Assembly: GCF_034541975.1 (NCBI RefSeq)
Contig: NZ_JAVYJM010000001.1
DNA from: Dermacoccus abyssi
GTDB lineage: Bacteria > Actinomycetota > Actinomycetes > Actinomycetales > Dermatophilaceae
Length of the DNA: 64,000 bases
Direction: 5' to 3' (one strand)
Made by a program: the position numbers and the translations under genes. The notes below the pieces were generated by a model. That model was given only the letters and a program-made list of their open reading frames with translations. It was not told where the DNA came from and did not search any database. Below, one piece after another: positions 45,578-54,362 of this stretch (position 1 is its first letter; the number at the start of each line of letters is the position of its first letter).

Positions 45578-46555
45578 TCAGGTGGAGATGGGCGTCGGCC
45601 CCGCCTTGAGGTCATCGGCCTTGCTGCACGTGCGCGAGACGACCCAGGCCGTCTTCTTGCCGTCCTTGACCGTGACGACGATGACGGCGGGCTGGCCGTC
45701 GTAGGAACCGAAGTCGGCGTACACCTTGTCCGGCGCCTGCGCGAGGCCGGCGTCGACGGCGTCGAGGCAGGACTGCACACCGGTGCCGGTGGCCAGCGGG
45801 CCGAGCGACTGGGCGTCGGCCTGCTTGGGCTCGATCGGGGTGCTCGTCGAGGTGGGCAGCGAAGCCGCCTGCGTGGCGAGCGAGTCCGACGTGTACTGCG
45901 TCTCGGTCTGGGTGACGCGCACCCGCGAGGCGTAGTTCTGCGTGCCGTCGTTCGCTCCGCTGCTCACCGACGACGACGGGCTCGGGCCGTCAGCGACCTG
46001 GGCGTCGTCGTTGCCGCCGAGCGACTTCGAGACGCCGACGGCACCGATGGCGACGGCGGCCGCAGCACCGAGCGCGAGCGCGGCCTTGCCGAAGCCACCC
46101 TTCTTGCGGGCACGGTGCGCGTCGAGCGAGGCGACGGAGTGATCACGCTCGGACTCGGCGCGTGCGGACGTCTCCGCTGCGGGACGGGCAGGCGCGGGAC
46201 GCGACGGCGTCGCGGACGCCGGACGCGTGGCGTCGGGGTCGTACTCGGTACGCTGCGCGGATTCGGTGCGACGCGGACGGGCCGGCAGCGGCACGACGGT
46301 GGAGCTGCCGGACGAGGCCCGCTTGCTCTCGTCGAATCCGGAGGCGCGGTCGCCGAACTCAGCCTTGAACGCCTCACGCATACGCGCCTCGACATCGCTG
46401 GGCATGGCGAGTTCGGGCCCGTCCTCGGCTGCGCTGCGGCGCAGCAGAGCCGAGATCTCGTCCTGGACGTGTTCGGGTGCGAGGTCGGCGGGCTGCTCGT
46501 CCTTCGAGCGGCCGCTGTTGGCCGCCTCCCACTCGTCACGGAAGTTCCGGGTCAT
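45578..46555 (-). CDS. Putative anti-sigma factor of SigM (single-pass membrane protein)
   Basis: Predicted 325 residues. The cytoplasmic N-terminus (about 1-150) includes a helical segment HVQDEISALLRRSAAEDG and Pro/Arg-rich linkers; one membrane helix (about 154-173); an outside C-terminal domain with two Cys (VQSCLDAVDAG and SRTCSKAD). Place downstream of sigM and architecture fit the mycobacterial anti-sigma factor position. No zinc HxxxCxxC motif is visible, so the functional call is inference. Confidence 0.7.
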   Translation of the reverse strand: MTRNFRDEWEAANSGRSKDEQPADLAPEHVQDEISALLRRSAAEDGPELAMPSDVEARMREAFKAEFGDRASGFDESKRASSGSSTVVPLPARPRRTESAQRTEYDPDATRPASATPSRPAPARPAAETSARAESERDHSVASLDAHRARKKGGFGKAALALGAAAAVAIGAVGVSKSLGGNDDAQVADGPSPSSSVSSGANDGTQNYASRVRVTQTETQYTSDSLATQAASLPTSTSTPIEPKQADAQSLGPLATGTGVQSCLDAVDAGLAQAPDKVYADFGSYDGQPAVIVVTVKDGKKTAWVVSRTCSKADDLKAGPTPIST

Positions 46556-46679
46556 CTCGGGCCTCCTTTCTGCTGGGCATACGTTCGCTTCATGGTCTCC
46601 GACGCGAGGGACGTCGCTTCGGTTCCATCACGGTTCGAGAATTTTTCGGAGCGTTGCGTGAGGAGCCGGCGAGGCGCGT

Positions 46680-47216
46680 TCAGGTGACCCCGAGGAGCTC
46701 GGCCAAAGCGGTGCGCCCACGGGCGCAGCGGGACTTGACGGTGCCTTCGGCGATGCCGAGTTGTTGGGCGACCTCGGCGACGGACAGGCCCTCCATCTCG
46801 AGCAACACGAGGCAGACGCGCTGGCCCTCGGGGAGCTTGTCGAGGGCCTCGCGCACGTCGAGGCGGACGTCGGTCTGTGCGTGTTCGTCGCGTTTGTCGG
46901 CGATGTCGTACTCCGGCCACTCCTGCGTGGGCTTGAGCCGGCGCAGTCGATCGAGGGAGGAATTGACGATGATGCGGTGCAGCCACGTGGAGAACTGGGC
47001 GTCGCCGCGGAAGGAGTCGATGCGTCGGAACGCAGCGATGAAGCCTTCCTGGACCGCGTCTGCGGCGAGCTCCTGGTCGCGGGTCGTGCGCAACGCCACG
47101 GCCCACATCTTGTCCTTGTAGCGTTCGAACAGCACTCCGAAAGCGTCGGCGTTGCCCTCGCGATACGCGTCGACGAGAGCGACGTCGCTCAACTCGCGAA
47201 GTTCGTAGCCGTTCAC
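46680..47216 (-). CDS. sigM: ECF sigma factor SigM
   Basis: Predicted 178 residues. Region 2 (about 15-85) with YKDKMWAVALRTTRDQELAADAVQEGFIAAFRR and FSTWLHRIIVNSSLDRLR; region 4 (about 115-170) with LPEGQRVCLVLLEMEGLSVAEVAQQLGIAEGTVKSRCARGR. It directs RNA polymerase to stress promoters. The start overlaps the pseudokinase stop (ATGA), and the putative anti-sigma gene follows. Confidence 0.93.
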   Translation of the reverse strand: MNGYELRELSDVALVDAYREGNADAFGVLFERYKDKMWAVALRTTRDQELAADAVQEGFIAAFRRIDSFRGDAQFSTWLHRIIVNSSLDRLRRLKPTQEWPEYDIADKRDEHAQTDVRLDVREALDKLPEGQRVCLVLLEMEGLSVAEVAQQLGIAEGTVKSRCARGRTALAELLGVT

Positions 47217-49069
47217 TTCTCTACCGAGACCTCGGAGACGGCCGACTGGTAGTAGGACGTGCCGGGCGCGAGGCTCTGCGTCGTGATGAAGATCGTCACG
47301 TAGCTTCCCTTCGCAGTGGACGAGATCGTCTGCTGGCTCGTCGCATTCGAGACCGAACCCACCTTCTTGCCCGCGGTGCCGGGCGTGTCACCGACGTAGA
47401 CGTCGGCGGTGAGCGGCTGGCCCTCACCCGGCGTGATCTTGATGCTCTTCACGTCGGTCGAGGTGCCGAGATTGAGTGCGAGGCCACCGTAACCCGGGTA
47501 ACCGCCCCAGGGGCGGTTGCGATACAGAAGGCTCTTCCATGCTGTGCTGGCGTCACCGTCGACAGCCTGCGCCATGGAGCTGGAGTCGTTGACGCGCATG
47601 CCGCGCTGATTGACGACGGAGGCGCTCTGGACCTTCACGGGAGTGCCGGCCCGACTGGCCGAGCCCGAGGGCGACGCGCCGGACGACGCAGCGCCCGAGG
47701 ACGCGGAGCCGGAGTTGGACGCGGCAGGGGTGTCGGCATTACCACCGATGCCGCGAATGCCGAGGACAGCGAGCACGAGGGCACCGATGACGAAGAGCGC
47801 GACGATACCGAGCGCGAGCTTGCTGCTGCCCGCGTCGGGGTCGTCGGTGCCGCCGTGGAAACCGGGGACCGGCGGCTCGAGCTCCTCGAACGAGGGGTCG
47901 TACGTCGTGCGGTGGTAGGCCGCGTCCTCGTCATCGAGGGAGAACTGGGTGGTCTCGTCGGCGTCGAACTGGACCGGGCGGCCGATCATCGTCGCGTCCG
48001 CCGGATCCTGCTCATTCGCCGCACGGGGCGCGGGCTTGCGCGGCAGGGCTGCGCGCGGGCTCTCCGCCCGGGCACCCGGATCGGTGTCGTCGTCGGCGTT
48101 GCTGAGTCGTCGAGCACCCTTGGCGGCGCCCGCGGTGCCTGCGGCGGCCAGGGCGGCCGCGCCGACGGCACCGACGCCGCGTCGGCCCTCACCCTCGGTG
48201 CGGTCGGCGGCACGACGCACGGTGAAGTTCTGGTCCTTCTCGTCCTCGTCGCCCGCGGCGTCGTCCGAGCGTCGTCCCTTGCCGGGTGCCGTGATCATCT
48301 GTGCCGACCAGGGGGCGAGCTGACGGGCGACCTCGCCTGGCGTGCGCGGTGTCTCGTCGTAGTTGAGCGACTGGCGGCACATCGTGTCGAGGTCGCTCGG
48401 GATGCCGTCGACGACCTCGGACGGGGTGGCGATCTGCCCGTCGGCGCGACGCTCGGCCACGGTGAGGCCCTTGAGGCCGGTGATCTCCTCGGCCTTGCCC
48501 GGCCACTCGCCCGTGAGCGCGGTGTAGAGCAGCTCGACGCACGCCGCCGCGTCACGCTTGGTGGCCTCGGCGGAGGAGATGTCGTCACGGCCGGCGAGGG
48601 CGCCTCCGACGGCCACCTGTGTGACGGCGATGGAACCGTCTGCGAGGCGCAGCACGTGGCGGGGGGAGAGCGTGAGGTGGTGCAGGCCCCGCTGACGCGC
48701 GGCCTCGAGGGCGCTCGCAGTCTCACCGACGATGCGGCGAGCCTCCTCCGGGTGCATGGCTTCGAAGCGGACGAGATCCGCGAGGCTGTGCGCGCCCGTG
48801 TGGGCCTCCTCGACGACGAAGGAGTGGTCGTCGTCGCTCCCTGCGTCGAGCACGCGCACGAGGCGGTCGTCCTCGACGCCGGCGGCGCGGCGGGCGCTGT
48901 CGAGCGCAGCCGCGGCATGGGAGGACTTGGAGCCGAATACCGTGATGGCGACCTCGCGGCCCAGCTTCTCGTCACGGGCGAGCCAGCGGGCGAGCCCGGG
49001 CGCGTCCGAGATCTCGGACGTCAGTTCGTACCGGTTTCCCAGCACTGTGCCCTTGGTGATGCCCTGCAC
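47213..49069 (-). CDS. Membrane pseudokinase of the MurJ system
   Basis: Predicted 618 residues. N-terminal kinase-like fold (about 1-255) lacks the catalytic residues: the VAIK Lys is Thr (VAITVF), HRD is replaced by HLTLSPRHV and DFG is absent. Then a disordered linker, a TM helix (about 421-441) and a C-terminal beta-rich discoidin-like domain (about 480-618). In M. tuberculosis such a pseudokinase is fused to MurJ/MviN, is phosphorylated by PknB and binds FhaA. Here it is a separate gene directly after murJ. Confidence 0.87.
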   Translation of the reverse strand: MQGITKGTVLGNRYELTSEISDAPGLARWLARDEKLGREVAITVFGSKSSHAAAALDSARRAAGVEDDRLVRVLDAGSDDDHSFVVEEAHTGAHSLADLVRFEAMHPEEARRIVGETASALEAARQRGLHHLTLSPRHVLRLADGSIAVTQVAVGGALAGRDDISSAEATKRDAAACVELLYTALTGEWPGKAEEITGLKGLTVAERRADGQIATPSEVVDGIPSDLDTMCRQSLNYDETPRTPGEVARQLAPWSAQMITAPGKGRRSDDAAGDEDEKDQNFTVRRAADRTEGEGRRGVGAVGAAALAAAGTAGAAKGARRLSNADDDTDPGARAESPRAALPRKPAPRAANEQDPADATMIGRPVQFDADETTQFSLDDEDAAYHRTTYDPSFEELEPPVPGFHGGTDDPDAGSSKLALGIVALFVIGALVLAVLGIRGIGGNADTPAASNSGSASSGAASSGASPSGSASRAGTPVKVQSASVVNQRGMRVNDSSSMAQAVDGDASTAWKSLLYRNRPWGGYPGYGGLALNLGTSTDVKSIKITPGEGQPLTADVYVGDTPGTAGKKVGSVSNATSQQTISSTAKGSYVTIFITTQSLAPGTSYYQSAVSEVSVEK

Positions 49070-49200
49070 TCGAACTCCTCGTCGTCGACGCCATCGATGT
49101 CGCTGCCGTCCGTGTACGACGCTGGACGTCGGGTGAGCGCGGGCGACAGCAGGCTCGGCTCATCCTAAGCAAGGGGCCTGACAACCGGCCGTTATCGCGG

Positions 49201-49222
49201 GGCGTTCGGCGCGCCGAACGCC
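49201..49222. repeat. Perfect 22-bp palindrome between murJ and the pseudokinase gene
   Basis: Uninterrupted palindrome with half-site GGCGTTCGGCG, 16 bp downstream of the murJ terminator and upstream of the pseudokinase. It may be an operator or an extension of the terminator. Confidence 0.5.
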
Positions 49223-49237
49223 GGGCCCCGTCGAGCG

Positions 49238-49274
49238 CGAAGCCCGCCGCCCCGAGGAGGGCCGGCGGGCTTCG
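49238..49274 (-). terminator. Terminator after murJ
   Basis: Perfect 12-bp stem CGAAGCCCGCCG / CGGCGGGCTTCG immediately after the murJ stop. It implies the pseudokinase-sigM unit is at least partly transcribed from its own promoter in 49070-49237. Confidence 0.75.
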
Positions 49275-49277
49275 AGG

Positions 49278-51374
49278 TCAGGAACGCTTGAGGCGCCGCG
49301 CGACGGGGCCGGTGAGGCTGTTGATCTCCTCCACCCGCAGGCGGTTCGCGACGAACAGGTACACCGCGAGGAAGATCGAGCCGACGACCGCGATCTCGAG
49401 GAAGGAACCGAGACGCGACACCGGCAGCGCGTCGTGCAACGGAAGCTGCACGAGGAAGCCGACAGCCGTGGCGAGCAGTGAGGCGATCGCGAGACGTACG
49501 TACGTGCGTACCGTCTCGGACATCGGCACGTGACCGATCTTGCGCTTGAGCAGGACGAAACCGACGGATGCCTGGACGACGTTGGACAACGTCTGCGCCA
49601 GGCCGACGCCGACGCCGACCCAGTGGACGCCGGGCTGGCCGAAGAAGTGGGCGCCCTGCAGCCCGGTCCAGTCGGTCAGCGCACGCCCGAAGATCTCCTC
49701 GGTGAGGTTGTGCCAGTTGAACCACGGGAGGGTGAGCCCGATGGCGGTGCCGGTGCACAGGATCTGCATCCAGAAGGGCGTTTTGGCGTCACCGTAGGCG
49801 TAGAACACGCGCTGGATGATGAGGCAGAGGCTGAACGGCACGAGGCCGATCATCATCGTGATGGCGATCGATCCGATGGCCCAAAGGCTCGACTCGACCG
49901 GTCCTACCCACAGGCCCACGAGGGGGAAGACGAGGACGAAGCAGCCGAACGTCAGCATGACGGACGCGATACCCGACAGGCGGATACCCGTGGTCATGTC
50001 GTCCTTGACCTTCTGGGTCTCGCCGCGGCCGGCCGCCACCGACATGCGCGTGAACAGCGCCGTCACGAGGGAGAGCGTGATGAGCGAGTGGGGCAGGCTG
50101 AACAGGAGGAAGGCGTTGCTCTGGGCCGCCTTGTTCGGCTGGCCGTCGGGCTGGGAGGAGAGCAGCTGCGTCGTGACGACGAGGCCGATCTGCTGGACGA
50201 TGACGGCGGCGAAGGCCCATCCGGCCATCGTCGAGGCGCTGCGCAGGCCGACGCCGCGGAACTGAAAGTTCGGCGAGTAGGTGTATCCCGCGCGCTTGAG
50301 GAGCGGGATGAGCACGACGGCCTGGGCGAAGATGCCCAACGTCGCGGGCAGCGCCAGCATGATCATCATTTGGGTCGTCATGCCGCTGAAGCCGGGCGTG
50401 TCGGCGCCGTGCGGGTACATGAGGATGTAGGCGGCGAGGCCCGCAATGATGACGACGTTCGCGAGGGCGGGGCTCCACATGAAGGCGCCGAAGCGACCCC
50501 GGGCGTTGAGCACCTGACCGAGGATCGTGTAGAGGCCGTAGAAGAAGATCTGCGGCAGACACAACAGGGTGAAGATCAAGGCCACGTGTGCCTTGTCGTC
50601 GGTCATGTTGTTGTTGTCGAAGAGGCGATAGACGAGTGGCGCCGCTGCCATGAAGACGACGGTGACGCCCGCCAGGATCATGAATGTCAGCGTGAGAATG
50701 CGGTCGGTGTACGCCTTGCCGCCGTCGGAGTGCTCGAGCGCACGGGTGATCTGTGGAACGAGGACGGCGTTGATGACACCGCCGGCGAGCAGCAGGTAGA
50801 TGATGTTGGGCAGCGTGTTCGCGACGTCCCACGTGTTCGCGACGCCGGTGCTCAGACCGATGGCGGCCACCGTCATCGAGGTTCGCAGCAAGCCCAGAAC
50901 GCGCGAGACGAGCGTGCCGGCCGCCATGATGGCCGAACTGCGCAGGATTCCGCCGCGCCCGCCCGTGTCGGCGGCCTGGTCGGCTGCGTTGCCACCGACC
51001 TCGCCGGGGGAGGTCTGTGGAAGCGCCTGGGTTGCGGGCGCACCCCCTGTTTCACGTGAAACGCCGGCCTCGCGGCGCGAACGGCTCGAGACGTTGAGCG
51101 CGGCGTCGGCGTCGGTGTCCCACGCCTTCTCGGCCTCACGACGCTCGCGGTAGGCGTCGACGTCGGAGCGGGAGATGACCTGCGTGTGGTCGCTGCTCGC
51201 GTGGCTCCGACTCTCGTGGAGGTTGCGCAGCCACTGAGCCTCTTGGTCGGCCTCGAACCAGGCGTCGTAGGCCGAGCCGATGCTCGTGCCCGCGACGGAG
51301 GGCATCTGCGGCACGTGCCGTCGGGCGCTGGATTCGTACAGCGCGCCGAGAGAGCCGGGGCCGTCGTTCGACAT
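49278..51374 (-). CDS. murJ: Lipid II flippase MurJ (MviN)
   Basis: Predicted 698 residues. A hydrophilic N-terminal extension of about 150 residues precedes the MOP-superfamily core of about 14 helices: SSAIMAAGTLVSRVLGLLRTSM, NTWDVANTLPNIIYLLLAGGVINAVLVP and FYAYGDAKTPFWMQIL. It moves lipid II outward for wall synthesis. No pseudokinase domain is fused. The extension contains a near-perfect parS (51048) that encodes VSRET. Confidence 0.94.
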   Translation of the reverse strand: MSNDGPGSLGALYESSARRHVPQMPSVAGTSIGSAYDAWFEADQEAQWLRNLHESRSHASSDHTQVISRSDVDAYRERREAEKAWDTDADAALNVSSRSRREAGVSRETGGAPATQALPQTSPGEVGGNAADQAADTGGRGGILRSSAIMAAGTLVSRVLGLLRTSMTVAAIGLSTGVANTWDVANTLPNIIYLLLAGGVINAVLVPQITRALEHSDGGKAYTDRILTLTFMILAGVTVVFMAAAPLVYRLFDNNNMTDDKAHVALIFTLLCLPQIFFYGLYTILGQVLNARGRFGAFMWSPALANVVIIAGLAAYILMYPHGADTPGFSGMTTQMMIMLALPATLGIFAQAVVLIPLLKRAGYTYSPNFQFRGVGLRSASTMAGWAFAAVIVQQIGLVVTTQLLSSQPDGQPNKAAQSNAFLLFSLPHSLITLSLVTALFTRMSVAAGRGETQKVKDDMTTGIRLSGIASVMLTFGCFVLVFPLVGLWVGPVESSLWAIGSIAITMMIGLVPFSLCLIIQRVFYAYGDAKTPFWMQILCTGTAIGLTLPWFNWHNLTEEIFGRALTDWTGLQGAHFFGQPGVHWVGVGVGLAQTLSNVVQASVGFVLLKRKIGHVPMSETVRTYVRLAIASLLATAVGFLVQLPLHDALPVSRLGSFLEIAVVGSIFLAVYLFVANRLRVEEINSLTGPVARRLKRS
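51048..51063. promoter_or_regulatory. parS-like site inside murJ
   Basis: TGTTTCACGTGAAACG, one mismatch. Confidence 0.88.
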
Positions 51375-51387
51375 GGGCAGGGTGCTC

Positions 51388-53724
51388 CTACAACTGGATG
51401 TCCCGCGCGAGCTCATCGCGTCGGCGGGTGCCCTTCTGCCTGTTGCGCACGAGGCCGTAGCAGAAGACGAGCAACGCCACGATACCGAGCACCCAGAAGA
51501 TCCAGGTACCCGTGGGACGCGCGTTGATCTCGATCTCGGCCCCGTGCTTGTCGCTCTCGCCGAGGCGGACGTCCCCCGGGCCGGTGACCTTCGCGTCGAC
51601 GCTCACGCGCCCGGCGGCCTGCGCAACCGTCGGGACGCGCACCGACGTCTGTCCCTTCCCGGGGATGTCGACGGCGTCCGGCTGGCTGCGGAAACGCACG
51701 GCGTAGGTCCGCGGCGTGAGGTTGACCTCGATGCCGTGGACGGCGCGGGCCAGGCCGTTCTTGACGGTGACGCTGATGGGACCGGAATCGGAGAAGAAGT
51801 TGACGCGTGACGGCACGACGGCGATCTGTTGGGGGATGGCGGAGACGGTCGACGACGCGTGCTCGACGAGACCGTCGACGTCGGCCGGGTCGCCGCGCCA
51901 GCGGGTGCTCGTCACCTGGTCGAGGTTGCGAGTCCAGGCGGGAACGATGTCATCGCCGTCCACGACGATCTCGGCCATTTTCGTCAGGGTGGCGAGGGTC
52001 CTGTCGGCAGTCGTGATGTCGCCGGCGTCGAAGGCGGGTGCGGCGACTCGCGGCCACACGGTTTCGGACGGCGGGGCCTGGGGTGCCAGATCGACGACGG
52101 GCGCCGAGGTGGATTCCTCGGTACTGAGAGCTGCCGGCTGCACCCAGGGTGCCTGCTCGAGAGCCGAGGCGATCGCCTTCAGCCGACCGACGGTGACGGT
52201 CTCGCGCCCGCCCATGATGACGAGCGAGCGCTCGGCGGTGGGCTGCTGCTGGTAGATCGCCAGACTCGATGCGCGCAGCGAGGCGGCGGCCTCGGCGTTG
52301 GACATGGACGCGTCGTTGAGCGTGCGGCTCAGCGGCGCGTTGTACCCGACCATCGTCACCTGATTCGTCGTGCGTCGTGTCGCCGAGGTGACGGCAGCGG
52401 CGTCGGTGCGGTCGAGGGAGACGTTCGGGGTGAGAACCACGGGCCGCGAGCCACGCGTCTTCTGCCACGCGGCGGTCAACCGGGCGGTGGAGCCGGCGTC
52501 CAGCGGCGCGACAGGTGCCGCGACCACCGTCTCGGACAGTTCGGACAGTTCACTCGAGAGCGGACGCGAGAGCGAGCGTTCGAGGATCTTCTGCGACCCG
52601 GCGGGGCGCCGGGCGCTCGTCAGCGCGGAGAGGTCGGGGTCGCCGTAGGGCGTGAAGGCGATGCTCTGGTTGCCGGGACGCTCGGCGAGCTTGGCCCGCA
52701 GGTTCGCCGCCAGTTCGTCGACGCTCGCTGCGGGTTCGCTCGGCTGGGTGCCGGGCGACGTGGATCCCGAGTCGGCGGAATCCGTCGACTCCGAACTCTC
52801 TGAAGGCTCTGACGTGCCCGAGGAGTTCGACTTCGTCGAACCTTCGCTCGACGGCGACGCGGAGCCGGACGCCGATTCGGACGGGCTCGGCGTGCCGTCG
52901 GACGTGGGGGAGGCAGACGGTGACGCCGGGCTCTCCTGCGTCGTTTCCTGCTCGGCCGTGGGGAGAGTGCCGTCCTGAGCCGCAGCGGGGTCGAGCACCG
53001 CAGGGTCGATGAGCCACGTGACGGGCACGCCAGGGTCGGAGGTGATGAGCCGCTCGATCGTCGAACCCGGACCGATCGCCTTGCGCCACGCCTCGAGGCG
53101 TTCCTCGCCGGTGGCCGTGAGGAGCTTCGGGTCGTTCGGCAGGGTGACGGGCACGACGACGGACGCCGACATCCGCGTGAACGTGGCGTCCTTCGCAGCC
53201 CACGAGACAAAGCTGTGGAGCCTCGTCGTGGGTCGGCCGGCACCGCGCAGTTCGATACGCAGCGGCAGCGTCGCCATCGTGTAGCTGAGGTCGAGTTCGC
53301 TCGAGGTGAGGGACAGCTTCACCGTCTCGGAGGTGCCGGGCATGATCGTCGGCACATCGGCGTCGGCGGACGCCGACGCTCCGAGCGGTAGCTTTCCCTC
53401 CTCCCACCGCTGCTGCGCGGCGAGGGAGTCGAGAGGCCGAGTACCCACACGAGCACGCAGAGTGGCTCCGTCGATGGGCGTGTCACCGGTGTTCTCGACG
53501 ATGACGCTCACGGTGGTGCCGGAACCGGTCGTCGCGGTGGCCGGAGCGCCGCTCGTCATCCACATCCGGACGTCGCCGTTGGTGACGATTCCGGGCCGTG
53601 GGAGCGCGCTGACGTTCGAGCGGGGGTTCGGCGGTGCGGCGCTCGCAGCAGGAGCGAGGCCGAGGAGCGCGAGCAGGCAGACGAGGGCCGCCACGAGCGC
53701 GCGGGCCGACGCGGAGCGTGTCAT
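51388..53724 (-). CDS. DUF6049-type secreted/membrane protein
   Basis: Predicted 778 residues. Signal peptide about 1-28 (MTRSASARALVAALVCLLALLGLAPAASAA is split here as: basic start, hydrophobic core, ASA-A site). A large outside region follows with a Ser/Pro/Glu-rich segment (about 255-330), a C-terminal membrane helix (about 745-763, WIFWVLGIVALLVFCYGLV) and a basic tail. This gene conservedly precedes murJ in actinobacteria; its role in envelope assembly is suspected only. ATG 53724 lies 17 bp after the NUDIX stop; a TTG at 53745 is less likely. Confidence 0.8.
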   Translation of the reverse strand: MTRSASARALVAALVCLLALLGLAPAASAAPPNPRSNVSALPRPGIVTNGDVRMWMTSGAPATATTGSGTTVSVIVENTGDTPIDGATLRARVGTRPLDSLAAQQRWEEGKLPLGASASADADVPTIMPGTSETVKLSLTSSELDLSYTMATLPLRIELRGAGRPTTRLHSFVSWAAKDATFTRMSASVVVPVTLPNDPKLLTATGEERLEAWRKAIGPGSTIERLITSDPGVPVTWLIDPAVLDPAAAQDGTLPTAEQETTQESPASPSASPTSDGTPSPSESASGSASPSSEGSTKSNSSGTSEPSESSESTDSADSGSTSPGTQPSEPAASVDELAANLRAKLAERPGNQSIAFTPYGDPDLSALTSARRPAGSQKILERSLSRPLSSELSELSETVVAAPVAPLDAGSTARLTAAWQKTRGSRPVVLTPNVSLDRTDAAAVTSATRRTTNQVTMVGYNAPLSRTLNDASMSNAEAAASLRASSLAIYQQQPTAERSLVIMGGRETVTVGRLKAIASALEQAPWVQPAALSTEESTSAPVVDLAPQAPPSETVWPRVAAPAFDAGDITTADRTLATLTKMAEIVVDGDDIVPAWTRNLDQVTSTRWRGDPADVDGLVEHASSTVSAIPQQIAVVPSRVNFFSDSGPISVTVKNGLARAVHGIEVNLTPRTYAVRFRSQPDAVDIPGKGQTSVRVPTVAQAAGRVSVDAKVTGPGDVRLGESDKHGAEIEINARPTGTWIFWVLGIVALLVFCYGLVRNRQKGTRRRDELARDIQL

Positions 53725-53741
53725 CTGGGGGCCGGAACCGA

Positions 53742-54221
53742 TCAATGTCCGGTGAGCCGGGCCCAGGCGGTGGCTGCGATGCGGCGCTCGTTGGGGAAGG
53801 TCAGCTGTTCGTGGGCGCGGTCGAGGCGGAACCAGCGCGCGTCGATGGCCTCGTGGTCGGGGTCACCTTCGATGCTGATCTCTCCGCCGACCGCTTCGAG
53901 CAGGTAGTGGTGGACCATTTTGTGGATGCGAAAGCCCGGAATCGAGAACCAATAGTCGATGACGCCGAGCGTGACGAGGGCGCGGCCCTTGATGCCGGTC
54001 TCCTCCTCGACCTCGCGCTCGGCCGTCTGCACGAGCGTCTCGCCTTCTTCGATGTGGCCCTTGGGCAGGCACCACTCGACGCGTCCGGCTCGGTTGTGCC
54101 GCGCGATGAGAGCGAGATAGGCCTGCTGGTCACGAACGTCGACGACGACTCCGCCCGCAGAAATCTCCTCCAGCGAGCCCAGGCGTGAAGCCCGCTGCAT
54201 GCGCGACGAGGAGACGGTCAT
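53742..54221 (-). CDS. NUDIX hydrolase
   Basis: Predicted 159 residues. Complete Nudix box: GHIEEGETLVQTAEREVEEE followed by TGI, binding the catalytic divalent cations. The substrate (nucleoside diphosphate derivative) cannot be read from sequence. First gene of the minus-strand run toward DUF6049 and murJ, divergent from cca. Confidence 0.93.
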   Translation of the reverse strand: MTVSSSRMQRASRLGSLEEISAGGVVVDVRDQQAYLALIARHNRAGRVEWCLPKGHIEEGETLVQTAEREVEEETGIKGRALVTLGVIDYWFSIPGFRIHKMVHHYLLEAVGGEISIEGDPDHEAIDARWFRLDRAHEQLTFPNERRIAATAWARLTGH

Positions 54222-54362
54222 TGCTCCACCTTAACGAGAGCGGCTGGGAAATTCTGGTGCCGCCGGGCCCCTCGATACCCTTGGCCGGTGACGCCTACTC
54301 GAGCAGCCTCCGTTCAGCCCGCGCAAAACCGACCGAACGGGTCGGTACCGAGCGGAGCGACG

